From Massilia sp. Bi118 (GTDB taxonomy: Bacteria > Pseudomonadota > Gammaproteobacteria > Burkholderiales > Burkholderiaceae_D), in assembly GCF_918697865.1 (NCBI RefSeq), contig NZ_CAKKMV010000007.1, positions 1-64,000 of the forward strand: a stretch of DNA of 64,000 nucleotides, read 5' to 3'. Below the pieces are notes generated by a model. The model was not told where the DNA came from and did not search any database. It was given only the letters and a program-made list of their open reading frames with translations. The position numbers and the translations under genes are program-made. Shown piece after piece: positions 1 through 7,477 of this stretch. Each line of letters begins with the position of its first letter. Position 1 is the first letter of the stretch.

Positions 1-600
1 GGCGCTGCCCGAGCCCAGATCCCCCGCGCCCGCGCCGCCGCCCACTCCCGAGGCCACCCCCGCGCCCGTGGTGCCCGTACCGCCCGCATGGCCGGCGCCC
101 AGTCCGCCCATGCCCGCGCCCATCCCCGACATCGAACCGGCGCCGCCCGGCATGCCGCGCATCGCCACGTCGGGGCCCATGCTGGGCGCACCGCTGCGGT
201 TCGGGTCAGTGCCGTAGAAGCTGTGGACCGAGTGCGCCCACTGCTCGTCGGCCATGTTGGGCCAGGCGTCCTTGTTGAAGCCGGGCGCGTTTTTCAGGCG
301 TTCCTTCTCGACGTCCAGCACGAAGCGCTTGTTGACGGTGTCCAGGTGCAGGGCCTGCCAGGGCACGGCGAACAGCTTTTCGCCCATGCCGAGGAAGCCG
401 CCGAAGGCCAGCACCGCATAGGCCACCTGGCCGGTGTTCATGTCGAGCATGATCTCCTTGATGTCGCCCAGGTCCTCGTTGCCGGCATTGACGACGCCGT
501 CGCCGAGCAGGGTGTCGGCGCCCATCAGGGAAGGGCCGGGACCGGCGTGGCCGGCGGTGTCCTTGTACATGCCGTATTTGTCGCGTTCCGAATAGCTCAT
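1..600 (-). CDS. PRC-barrel domain protein (3' end outside window)
   Basis: The frame is open from an ATG at 598-600 to the window edge (200 codons), so the C-terminus is missing. Residues about 20-95 look like a PRC-barrel: a segment on dissociation of a default state (DTLLGDGVVNAGNEDLGDIK), then AYAVLAFGGFLGMGEKLFAVPW. After about residue 125 the chain becomes a low-complexity Gly/Ala/Met/Ser tail (repeats such as GMGAGMGGLGAG). A good ribosome site (AGGAGA) lies 8 nt before the ATG. PRC-barrel proteins of this kind are usually small soluble or envelope-associated stress proteins; the exact role is unknown. The low-complexity tail is unlike the rest of the protein and may vary in length between strains. 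Confidence 0.8.
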   Translation of the reverse strand, partial: MSYSERDKYGMYKDTAGHAGPGPSLMGADTLLGDGVVNAGNEDLGDIKEIMLDMNTGQVAYAVLAFGGFLGMGEKLFAVPWQALHLDTVNKRFVLDVEKERLKNAPGFNKDAWPNMADEQWAHSVHSFYGTDPNRSGAPSMGPDVAMRGMPGGAGSMSGMGAGMGGLGAGHAGGTGTTGAGVASGVGGGAGAGDLGSGSA

Positions 601-969
601 GGTGACGGTTCTCCTGGTTGATGGTTATCGGGCGAAACCCGATCAGGGTAAAAGTCAGGGCCTGTGCTGGTTTGAGACACATCAATCGTGGCGGGTGCTC
701 TCCTTATGCGAGTTGCCGCACAGAAGGGCTCATGCAGCATGACTATTCTGATAAGAAATTGGAGACAATCAACATGCCCGTCACTCAGCGCTGCAACTAC
801 GCCGGCCCACACGCCCAACGCATTCCGACCCGTTCGCTCGCTTTTACGCTGTACACGCGCTTGCGCGCGGCAATGCTGCAGCTGCGCCGCTAGGCCTGCT
901 TCGGGCGCGATTTACCGAGTCTAGCTGCGGCCCCGGCCGGGGCGCGCCAGCTAGACAGGCGGCAATGAA
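601..969. other. Gene-poor stretch between PRC-barrel and GST genes
   Basis: About 370 bases lie between the divergent start of the PRC-barrel gene and the stop of the GST gene. I see no RNA gene or strong terminator. The only plausible coding signal is a 39-codon frame at 774-893, listed separately. The PRC-barrel promoter must lie in the left part of this stretch. Confidence 0.5.
774..893 (+). CDS. Possible small basic protein, 39 aa
   Basis: An ATG at 774 preceded by GGAGA at a spacing of about 8 nt opens a 39-codon frame ending in TAG. The product is strongly basic (many Arg, ending in LQLRR), with no cysteine pair or membrane segment. I do not recognise it. The ribosome site is the only positive evidence; the frame may be fortuitous. 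It could equally be the leader of a transcript reading rightward, although the next gene is on the other strand. Confidence 0.25.
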   Translation: MPVTQRCNYAGPHAQRIPTRSLAFTLYTRLRAAMLQLRR

Positions 970-1824
970 TCAGTCGAGGTCGGAAGCGTCGTGGCGCTCG
1001 GCCACCTGTTCCTCGGGCTTGCCGCGCACGCGGTTGACCTTGCGGCCGCGCATCACCGCCGGGCGCTGCGCCACCTCGTCGGCCCAGCGCCGCACCTGCT
1101 GGTAGTTGTGCACAGACAGGAACTCGCCCGCCTCGTACAGCTCGCCCATTACCATCAAGCCATACCAGGGCCAGATCGCCATGTCGGCGATGGTGTACTC
1201 GTCGCCGGCGACGAAGCGGCGCTCGGCCAGCAGGCGGTCCAGCACGTCGAGCTGGCGCTTGGTTTCCATCGCGTAGCGGTTGATCGGGTACTCCAGCTTT
1301 TCCGGCGCATAGGCGTAGAAGTGGCCGAAGCCGCCGCCCACGAAGGGCGCCGAGCCCATCTGCCACATCAGCCAGTTGAAGGTCTCGGTCCGCGCCGGCA
1401 GGTCCTGCGGCAGGAAGGCGCCGAATTTCTCGGCCAGGTAGACCAGGATGGCGCCGGATTCGAACACGCGCATCGGTTTTTCGCCGCTGCGGTCGACCAG
1501 GGCCGGGATCTTCGAATTCGGGTTGATGCCGACGAAACCGCTGCCGAACTGCGCGCCCTCGTTGATCTTGATGAGCCAGGCGTCGTATTCCGCGCCCGTG
1601 TGGCCGGCGGCCAGCAGCTCCTCGAGCATGATCGTGACCTTCTGGCCGTTGGGCGTGCCCAGCGAGTACAGTTGCAGCGGATGCTTGCCGACCGGCAGTT
1701 CCTGCTCATGGGTGGCGCCGGCGATCGGACGGTTGATGTTGGCGAAGGCGCCGCCCGACGGCGTGGCGGGCGACCAGACCCGCGGCGGGACGTAGGTCGA
1801 GAAGGGGTTCGAGCTGCTGGTCAT
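970..1824 (-). CDS. yghU: Glutathione S-transferase, YghU type
   Basis: Predicted cytosolic glutathione-dependent disulfide-bond oxidoreductase of 284 aa. An N-terminal extension of about 45 residues precedes the thioredoxin-like domain (LQLYSLGTPNGQKVTIMLEE), which is typical of YghU and not of short GSTs. The cis-proline segment NPNSKIPALVD and the glutathione gamma-glutamyl contact FESGAILVYLAEKFG are present, followed by an all-helical C-domain with the VAGDEYTIADMAIWPW box. I chose the ATG at 1824 because AAGGAGAAG precedes it; an upstream in-frame ATG at 1872 lacks a ribosome site. YghU binds two glutathiones and reduces disulfides such as 2-hydroxyethyl disulfide. It appears to be a single-gene unit. 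Confidence 0.9.
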   Translation of the reverse strand: MTSSSNPFSTYVPPRVWSPATPSGGAFANINRPIAGATHEQELPVGKHPLQLYSLGTPNGQKVTIMLEELLAAGHTGAEYDAWLIKINEGAQFGSGFVGINPNSKIPALVDRSGEKPMRVFESGAILVYLAEKFGAFLPQDLPARTETFNWLMWQMGSAPFVGGGFGHFYAYAPEKLEYPINRYAMETKRQLDVLDRLLAERRFVAGDEYTIADMAIWPWYGLMVMGELYEAGEFLSVHNYQQVRRWADEVAQRPAVMRGRKVNRVRGKPEEQVAERHDASDLD

Positions 1825-1909
1825 CGGCTTCTCCTTGTTGGTGTGATATCGAGAACAAGGATGATGCCGCAAATCCGGCAGGCTTGCCGGAGGCGGCTCC
1901 GGTGCGCGC

Positions 1910-2257
1910 TCAGCTGCCGGCAGCCGCCGTCTTCGCCGCTTTCTTTTTCGGCTTCGGCAGCGGCATCAGCGCCGCGGTTTCCTCGATCAGGCGGCGCAGT
2001 GCATCCGGATCGTCGAGCAGTTCGTCGGCGGTCGGGTAATCCTTGGCGCCCGGGTAGGGCGGACCCTGGGGCAGGTCCGGCGCCAGCCTGCTCACGGCCG
2101 CGGAGGGCTTGATGAAGAGGCTGTTGTCGCAGGCGAAGGCGACCACCTTTTCGTCCAGGTAGAGGGCGTATTCGCCGAACATTTTTCGATAGGTCAGGCG
2201 CGCGCCCAGACGGGCGGTTTCTAGAATGTAATCGATAAAGCTCAAGTCTGTGGCCAC
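1910..2257 (-). CDS. TfoX/Sxy N-terminal-domain protein
   Basis: A 115-aa protein matching the TfoX N-terminal domain: the segment TYRKMFGEYALYLDEKVVAFACDNSLFIKPS is characteristic. It lacks the C-terminal TfoX domain found in full competence regulators such as Sxy, so a role in competence is not implied. The C-terminus is lysine-rich (PKPKKKAAKT). Stand-alone TfoX_N proteins are common in Proteobacteria and their function is unclear. The gene starts just left of the AT-rich hipBA control region, so the two may share a divergent promoter area. Confidence 0.85.
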   Translation of the reverse strand: MATDLSFIDYILETARLGARLTYRKMFGEYALYLDEKVVAFACDNSLFIKPSAAVSRLAPDLPQGPPYPGAKDYPTADELLDDPDALRRLIEETAALMPLPKPKKKAAKTAAAGS

Positions 2258-2300
2258 GATTGTAGGCTTATAGATGATATTTTAAGTTGCATAAAGTCTG

Positions 2301-2370
2301 ATCTATGGTCATATTAATCCATATATCATAGCCATAGATATGATTTTATCTGCCATAATGACCTATCTAT
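2301..2370. promoter_or_regulatory. Candidate HipB operators in hipBA promoter
   Basis: An AT-rich stretch upstream of hipB contains ATCTATGG at 2301-2308 and its exact reverse complement CCATAGAT at 2332-2339. A third related arm, ATGACCTATCTAT, lies at 2358-2370; it resembles the reverse complement of the first site extended by GTCAT. HipB proteins bind paired palindromes before their own operon and autorepress, so these are the likely sites. The assignment is from symmetry and position only. Confidence 0.5.
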
Positions 2371-2383
2371 GAGCTGAACAATC

Positions 2384-2719
2384 ATGCCAAAAAAGCTATC
2401 CGTGACTGAGACTTGGCCTACTCTCGTGCAGGAACGCCTCGCTATCTGGGGAAAGAGCATTCGCACACAGCGTCTGCGCCAGCGTATCACGATCGCCGAT
2501 TTATCTACTCGCATGGGAATTTCCCGGACAACTTTGCTTCGTCTTGAAAAGGGCGACCCTGGCGCAGGCGCCGGGGCCTATCTGACCGCTCTTCTCGTGC
2601 TCGGCATTGTCGACAAAGCGGCGCCGGTATTGCCTGTCGAGCTATGGCAGGGCAACGACGGCCGGCGTGTCAGATTGAGTCGCCAGGAACAGGGAGGTGA
2701 GGATGGCGAGTATTTCTAG
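2384..2719 (+). CDS. hipB: HipB-like antitoxin, XRE-family HTH
   Basis: A 111-aa DNA-binding protein with a single helix-turn-helix of the Cro/C1 type at about residues 28-65 (TIADLSTRMGISRTTLLRLEKGD). In HipBA modules the antitoxin represses the operon and binds the kinase toxin. The C-terminal 45 residues continue into a hipA-linked tail. Its stop overlaps the hipA start by 17 nt, so the two are translationally coupled. The upstream 120 bases are far more AT-rich than the neighbourhood and hold the candidate operators, a common signature of a mobile or horizontally acquired toxin-antitoxin unit. Confidence 0.85.
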   Translation: MPKKLSVTETWPTLVQERLAIWGKSIRTQRLRQRITIADLSTRMGISRTTLLRLEKGDPGAGAGAYLTALLVLGIVDKAAPVLPVELWQGNDGRRVRLSRQEQGGEDGEYF

Positions 2720-3953
2720 ACCGCTGTACGTCTATCTCCAGCGGCCAGACACGGGGGAGTGGATCACGGTTGGCCGCTACAGGATGGACGCAGCTGGCAC
2801 AGGCTATTTCCTGTATGCGCCTTCCTACGTAGACGCGGGATTTGTCTGGGCGATCGACCCGATCAATTTGCCCTTCTTGCCCGGCATGGATGCCATCGCG
2901 CCCCGCTATCAGGGCCTGCATGACGTATTGCGTGATGCCTGCCCGGATGCATGGGGACAGGCCTTGCTGCGCCGTGAGCACAATCTACCTGTCGATGCGT
3001 TGCCGCTGCAATATCTGCTCAAATCCAGCAATCTGGACCGCTGGGGCGCGCTTGCGGTAGGTCCCGGCGCCAAGCCGCCGGAGGCACAGATGAACACGCC
3101 GAGTCTGCCGCAACTGAATGAGGTCGTCGAAGAATTGGCAGCGCTTGCGGAACGCCGCCCTCCTGTACGCGCAAGGATCCGTGCCCGGCTCGTGCAGACG
3201 GTCAGCGTAGGAGGGGCGCGGCCGAAAGCCACCGTCCAGGGCGATGGCGGGCAGTTCTGGCTGGTCAAGCCTGAGCTTGCAACAGATGTCGCCAATATTC
3301 CTTTACTCGAGCATGTGGGACAGCAGTGGGGCGCCGCAAGCGGCCTGAATTTTGCCGCAACAGTCTTCCACCCTGCCGCAGGCGGTCGGAACGCGGTGCG
3401 TGTCTTGCGATTCGACCGGACCGGCCATCGGCGTCATATGTGCGTAAGCGCTGCGTCCCTGCTGCAGGCCGAGTATCCAGGCTTGCCGCAAACCGACCGC
3501 TGGAGTTATCCACGCCTGGCCGAAGAACTTCGCCTGACTGGGGCGCCGACCGAAGACCGCATCGAACTGTTCGGCCGCATGGTGTTCAACGCGGTATGCG
3601 GCAACGACGATGATCACGTGCGCAATCATGCCATCGTCTATCGCAGCGAAGAGCGCCGCTGGCGGCTCGCGCCGGCCTTCGATGTGGTGCCGAATCCGGT
3701 CGAAACACCAGGACATCTTCACATGCAGCTATCGATGGGAAGGTTCGACATTTCCAGGGAAGCCGTGTTGGCTGACGCACATCGTTTCGGATTCGATAAA
3801 GGCGCAGACGCAGTCACCTACCTCGACGCCCTGCTCGAACGCATTGCCGCCGCCTTCGATGGCGCGGCGGACTTGCTCGACCATGAGTGGAAACAGGTAC
3901 TGCATGAGCGGCTGCTTCACAACCTCGCTGTATTGCGAAGTCAGCCCGGCTAA
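2703..3953 (+). CDS. hipA: HipA-like serine/threonine kinase toxin
   Basis: A 416-aa HipA-family kinase. The N-terminal HipA_N part (residues 1-100) includes a DVLRDACPDAWG segment. The glycine-rich nucleotide loop is SVGGARPKATV (near residue 165), followed by FWLVKP with the ATP-binding lysine. The catalytic loop is GNDDDHVRNH and the metal-binding motif is LAPAFDVVPN. All key kinase residues appear intact. E. coli HipA phosphorylates glutamyl-tRNA synthetase and induces dormancy; the target here is unknown. I took the ATG at 2703, six bases after GGAGG, rather than the GTG at 2697 that abuts it. Its stop overlaps the convergent aldo/keto reductase stop. Confidence 0.88.
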   Translation: MASISRPLYVYLQRPDTGEWITVGRYRMDAAGTGYFLYAPSYVDAGFVWAIDPINLPFLPGMDAIAPRYQGLHDVLRDACPDAWGQALLRREHNLPVDALPLQYLLKSSNLDRWGALAVGPGAKPPEAQMNTPSLPQLNEVVEELAALAERRPPVRARIRARLVQTVSVGGARPKATVQGDGGQFWLVKPELATDVANIPLLEHVGQQWGAASGLNFAATVFHPAAGGRNAVRVLRFDRTGHRRHMCVSAASLLQAEYPGLPQTDRWSYPRLAEELRLTGAPTEDRIELFGRMVFNAVCGNDDDHVRNHAIVYRSEERRWRLAPAFDVVPNPVETPGHLHMQLSMGRFDISREAVLADAHRFGFDKGADAVTYLDALLERIAAAFDGAADLLDHEWKQVLHERLLHNLAVLRSQPG

Positions 3954-4951
3954 CGCTCGACAGCCTTCCGCGGCGGCAGCGGCGCCTCCGCCGGCACCAG
4001 GCCCTCGCTCCGTAACTCTTCCCAGAACGCGCTCGGTATCTCCATGTGCATCAGGGTCGCATTGCGCCGCAAATGCTCGGGGCTGCTGGCGCCGGGGATG
4101 GTCGCCGCTACCACCGGATGCGCGGCGCCGAACTGCAGCGCCGCCGCCGGCAGGTCCACGCCGTGGCGCGCCGCCACCTGGCGCAGGCGCTCGCGGTGCG
4201 CGTTCTGCTCCGGCCTGGCCGGCTGGTAGTCGTAGTGCTCGCCGCCGGCCAGGAAGCCGGAATTGAAAGGACCGCCCAGCACCACGTGGGCGCCGCGCTG
4301 TGCGCACAGCGGGAACAGCTCCGCCAGCGGCGTGGTTTCCATCAGCGTGTAGCGCCCCGCCAGCAGGAAGATGTCGGGATCGGAATCGCGCAGCGCGCGC
4401 AGGCAGGGCTCGACCGTGTTCACGCCCAGGCCCCAGGCCTTGATTGAACCTTCCTCACGCAGCTTCACCATGCCTTCGAAGGCGCCGCCCTTGCCGGCCG
4501 CGATGCGGTAATGATGTTCGAACTCGCTGCCGAACATGTCGGGCGAGAGGTCGTGCACGTAGGCGATGTCGATGTGGCCGAGCGCCAGGCGCTGCAGGCT
4601 GTCCTCGACCGAGCGGCGCACGCCGTCGGCGGTGTAGTCGATCACGCGCCTGAAGGGCAGGGCGCCGACGAAAGGTGCTTCGATCTCGCCCGGCATGTGC
4701 GGCGCCAGCAGGCGCCCGGTCTTGGTCGACAGCGTGTATTCCTCGCGCGGACGACGGCGCAGGGCCTGGCCGAAGCGGTGCTCGGACAGGCCGGCGCCGT
4801 AGTGGGGCGCGGTGTCGAAGTAGCGGATGCCGGCTTCCCAGGCGGCATCGACGGTGGCATGGCCTGCCGCGTCGGTGGTGGTGTGGTACATGTCGCCCAG
4901 CCCGGTGCCGCCCAGGCCCAGGCGCGTGATCGGTCGATAGCGCTGGTTCAT
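3950..4951 (-). CDS. Aldo/keto reductase (aldose 1-dehydrogenase-like)
   Basis: A 333-aa NAD(P)-dependent oxidoreductase of the AKR superfamily with a (beta/alpha)8 barrel. It shows the N-terminal LGLGGTGLGDMY strand, the catalytic Asp/Tyr region GIRYFDTAPHYGAGLSEHRFG, the Lys of LSTKTGR, and the His-containing HIDIAYVHD segment. The pattern is nearest to D-threo-aldose 1-dehydrogenase / L-fucose dehydrogenase / pyridoxal dehydrogenase members. The substrate cannot be named from sequence. It is a single gene whose 3' end overlaps the hipA stop convergently by 4 nt. Confidence 0.88.
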   Translation of the reverse strand: MNQRYRPITRLGLGGTGLGDMYHTTTDAAGHATVDAAWEAGIRYFDTAPHYGAGLSEHRFGQALRRRPREEYTLSTKTGRLLAPHMPGEIEAPFVGALPFRRVIDYTADGVRRSVEDSLQRLALGHIDIAYVHDLSPDMFGSEFEHHYRIAAGKGGAFEGMVKLREEGSIKAWGLGVNTVEPCLRALRDSDPDIFLLAGRYTLMETTPLAELFPLCAQRGAHVVLGGPFNSGFLAGGEHYDYQPARPEQNAHRERLRQVAARHGVDLPAAALQFGAAHPVVAATIPGASSPEHLRRNATLMHMEIPSAFWEELRSEGLVPAEAPLPPRKAVER

Positions 4952-5041
4952 GGCAGGTCCTTTCTCGTTCGTCGCCTGCGGAGCATGCTACACCGCGGAC
5001 ATGGCCGCACGATTGAAAGGATCCGTTCGACTGCGTTAAGT

Positions 5042-6136
5042 CTAGCGCAGGCCCAGTTGCTGCAGGATCTCGCGATGAATCGCCTGCAAGGGCACGCTCT
5101 TCTCGACCCCGCCGCGCTTCACGGCTTCCTTCGGCATGCCGTAGACCACGCAGCTTTCCTCGTCCTGGGCCACGGTGCGGGCGCCGGCCTTGCGCATTTC
5201 CAGCAGGCCGGCCGCGCCGTCGTCGCCCATGCCGGTCATGATGATGCCGAGGGCGTTGGCGCCGGCCTGCTTGGCGACGGAGCGGAACAGCACGTCCACC
5301 GAGGGACGGTGGCGGTTGACCAGCGGGCCGTCGATCACGTCCACGTGGTAGTTGGCGCCGTCGCGGCGCAGCAGCATGTGGCGGCCGCCGGGAGCGATCA
5401 GGGCGCGGCCGGGGTGCACGCGGTCGCCGTGGCGCGCTTCCTTGACCTCGAGCTGGCAGATTTTATTCAGGCGCTCGGCAAAGGCGGCGGTGAATTTTTC
5501 CGGCATGTGCTGGACGATGACGATGCCGGGCGTGACCCGCGGCAGCGCCGTCAGCACTTCCTCGAGCGCCAGGGTGCCGCCGGTGGAAGTGCCGATGGCG
5601 ACCACACGCTCGGTGGTCTTCAAGGTCGCGCGTGTCTCGGCGGCGGGCGGCAGGACCGCATCCGCGCTCAGCTTGGCGGTAACGGGGACCGGCGACGTCG
5701 AGGCGGACGGCACGCGCGCAGCCAGGCGCCGCACGTTGACCTGGCTGGCGGCGCGCACCGCGGCCACCAGTTCGACCGCGCTCTCGTTGAGAAAATCCTT
5801 CAAGCCCAGCTTGGGCTTGGTGATGATGGACACCGCGCCCGCGGCCATCGCCGCCATGGTCGTCTCGGCGCCCTTTTCGGTGAGCGTGGAGCAGATCACG
5901 ACCGGGGTCGGACGCTCCGCCATGATCCGCTTCAGGAAGGTGATGCCATCCATGCGGGGCATCTCGACGTCCAGCACGATCACGTCGGGCCACTGCTGCT
6001 TCATGCGCTCGATCGCCAGCAACGGGTCGGACACGGCATGCAGCAGGTGGATGTCGGGCGCGCTTTCCAGGATCGCGCCCACCACCTTGCGGACGACCGC
6101 GGAGTCGTCCACCACCATCACATTGATCGTCTTCAT
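5042..6136 (-). CDS. cheB: Chemotaxis protein-glutamate methylesterase CheB
   Basis: A 364-aa two-domain enzyme that removes methyl groups (and deamidates Gln) on chemoreceptors after phosphorylation by CheA. The receiver domain (1-125) has the acidic pair D10/D11 and phosphoacceptor D56 in [12 protein letters not shown] linker of about 45 residues leads to the esterase domain, with catalytic Ser184 (GTSTGG), His210 (IVQHMP) and Asp306 (GMGDDG). It is the last gene of the che operon, 9 nt after cheR. No cheD follows, so receptor deamidation would have to be done by CheB itself or by a distant CheD. Confidence 0.96.
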   Translation of the reverse strand: MKTINVMVVDDSAVVRKVVGAILESAPDIHLLHAVSDPLLAIERMKQQWPDVIVLDVEMPRMDGITFLKRIMAERPTPVVICSTLTEKGAETTMAAMAAGAVSIITKPKLGLKDFLNESAVELVAAVRAASQVNVRRLAARVPSASTSPVPVTAKLSADAVLPPAAETRATLKTTERVVAIGTSTGGTLALEEVLTALPRVTPGIVIVQHMPEKFTAAFAERLNKICQLEVKEARHGDRVHPGRALIAPGGRHMLLRRDGANYHVDVIDGPLVNRHRPSVDVLFRSVAKQAGANALGIIMTGMGDDGAAGLLEMRKAGARTVAQDEESCVVYGMPKEAVKRGGVEKSVPLQAIHREILQQLGLR

Positions 6137-6145
6137 TTACGCGCT

Positions 6146-6961
6146 TTACTTTCGATAGACCGAGGGCATCACGGTGCTCAGCGTGTCGTTGATCTCGTGC
6201 AGGCTTTCCGAGTGGCCGATGAAGAAGGTGCCGCCGGACTTGATGCGCGAAGTCACGCGGGCGACCACCTCGCGCTTGGTGTCGCCGTTAAAGTAGATCA
6301 TCACGTTACGCAGGAAGACCACGTCATAGCTGCCGAGGTCGGAGGGCAGGTCGGTATTCAGGTTCACCTGGCGGAACTGCACGCGCTGGCGCAGCGCCTT
6401 GTCCACCAGCAGCGTGCCGGCCTGCTCGCGGATGCCCTTGAGGCAGAACCGCTTCAGGTAATCCTGCGTCACGTGCTTGGCCCGCTCCATCGGATAGTGG
6501 CCGATCCTGGCCCGCTCCAGCACGCGGGTGCTGATGTCGGAAGCCACGACTTCCCAGGGCGCGTTGCCCAGCACGTCGGCCAGCACCATGGCGATGCTGT
6601 AGGGCTCCTCGCCGGACGAGCAGGCCGCGCTCCACACGCGGAACGGGCTGCCTGCGCGCAGCTTGGAACGCGCGTTGTCGGCCGCTTCGCGCAGCAGGTC
6701 GAAGTGGCGCGACTCGCGGAAGAAATAGGTCTCGTTGGTGGTCAGGAGGTCGACCGCCAGTTGCACCTCGTTCGCGTGCTGGCCGCTTTGCAGCAGCTTG
6801 AAATACGCGTCGTAGGTCTGCAGCCCGTGGTGCTGCAGGCGCTTGGCCAGGCGGCCGCTGACCAGCGCCTTCTTCGACTCCGACATCGTGATGCCGGCCA
6901 TGTCGAAGATGAAGCGCCGGAAGCTGGCGAACTCGTTCTCGTTGATGGCGCAGTGCTGCAC
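6146..6961 (-). CDS. cheR: Chemotaxis protein methyltransferase CheR
   Basis: A 271-aa SAM-dependent glutamate O-methyltransferase acting on chemoreceptor signalling helices. The N-terminal CheR_N helical domain (residues 1-65, with GRLAKRLQHHGL) is followed by the Rossmann domain with the SAM loop FRVWSAACSSGEEPYSIAM and the FLRNVMIYF motif. It ends in the beta-subdomain region (FFIGHSESL) used for docking on receptor tail pentapeptides. Both full-length MCPs of this operon end in such a pentapeptide. It sits 7 nt downstream of cheW. Confidence 0.96.
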   Translation of the reverse strand: MQHCAINENEFASFRRFIFDMAGITMSESKKALVSGRLAKRLQHHGLQTYDAYFKLLQSGQHANEVQLAVDLLTTNETYFFRESRHFDLLREAADNARSKLRAGSPFRVWSAACSSGEEPYSIAMVLADVLGNAPWEVVASDISTRVLERARIGHYPMERAKHVTQDYLKRFCLKGIREQAGTLLVDKALRQRVQFRQVNLNTDLPSDLGSYDVVFLRNVMIYFNGDTKREVVARVTSRIKSGGTFFIGHSESLHEINDTLSTVMPSVYRK

Positions 6962-6968
6962 TTTGTCC

Positions 6969-7466
6969 TCAGGCTGCGATCAGGGAGGGCTGTGAGTCTG
7001 CAGCGGCAGCCAGGTCCGGCAAGCCTTCCAGCGCCAGCACCTGTTCCACGTTCAGCAGGATCACGAACTTGCCGTTCACTTTGCCCATGCCGGCGATGAA
7101 GTCGCCGCGGATACGCGTGCCGAAGGAGGGCGCCGGTTCGATCTCGGATGCCGGGATGTCCAGCACCGCGCTGACGGCGTCGACCACGATGCCGGTGACC
7201 TGGCGCTCGCCCTCGAGCTCCAGTTCGACGATCACGATGCAGGTGCGCTTGCCCGGGACCGATTGCGGGCGGCCGAAGCGCGCCGCGAGGTCCATCACCG
7301 GCACCACCGCGCCGCGAAGGTTGATCACGCCGCGGATCGAGTCCGGCATCATCGGCACTTCGGTGATGCCGCCGAACTCGATGATCTCCTTCACGGCCAT
7401 GATGCCGATGCCGAAGGATTCGCCGCCCAGCATGAAGGTCAGGTACTGCTTGATAGCCTGTTCCAT
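6969..7466 (-). CDS. cheW: Chemotaxis coupling protein CheW
   Basis: A 165-aa adaptor that links receptors to CheA in the signalling array. It consists of one CheW domain with the hallmark GVINLRGAVVPVMDLAARFG segment and a preceding beta-strand GESFGIGIMAVKEIIEF. The C-terminal 15 residues beyond the domain are Ala/Ser-rich. Start ATG at 7466; 11 nt after the first MCP stop. It is the only cheW in this operon, serving alongside the CheW-like domain of CheA. Confidence 0.96.
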   Translation of the reverse strand: MEQAIKQYLTFMLGGESFGIGIMAVKEIIEFGGITEVPMMPDSIRGVINLRGAVVPVMDLAARFGRPQSVPGKRTCIVIVELELEGERQVTGIVVDAVSAVLDIPASEIEPAPSFGTRIRGDFIAGMGKVNGKFVILLNVEQVLALEGLPDLAAAADSQPSLIAA

Positions 7467-7477
7467 GGTCGCCCCGC

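Noticed and set aside
4511-7099. 862-codon plus-strand open frame across the cheB/cheR region
   Set aside because: It is antisense to cheB and cheR with all their catalytic motifs, and its product is an Ala/Gly/His/Arg-rich chain typical of reading a high-GC gene backwards.
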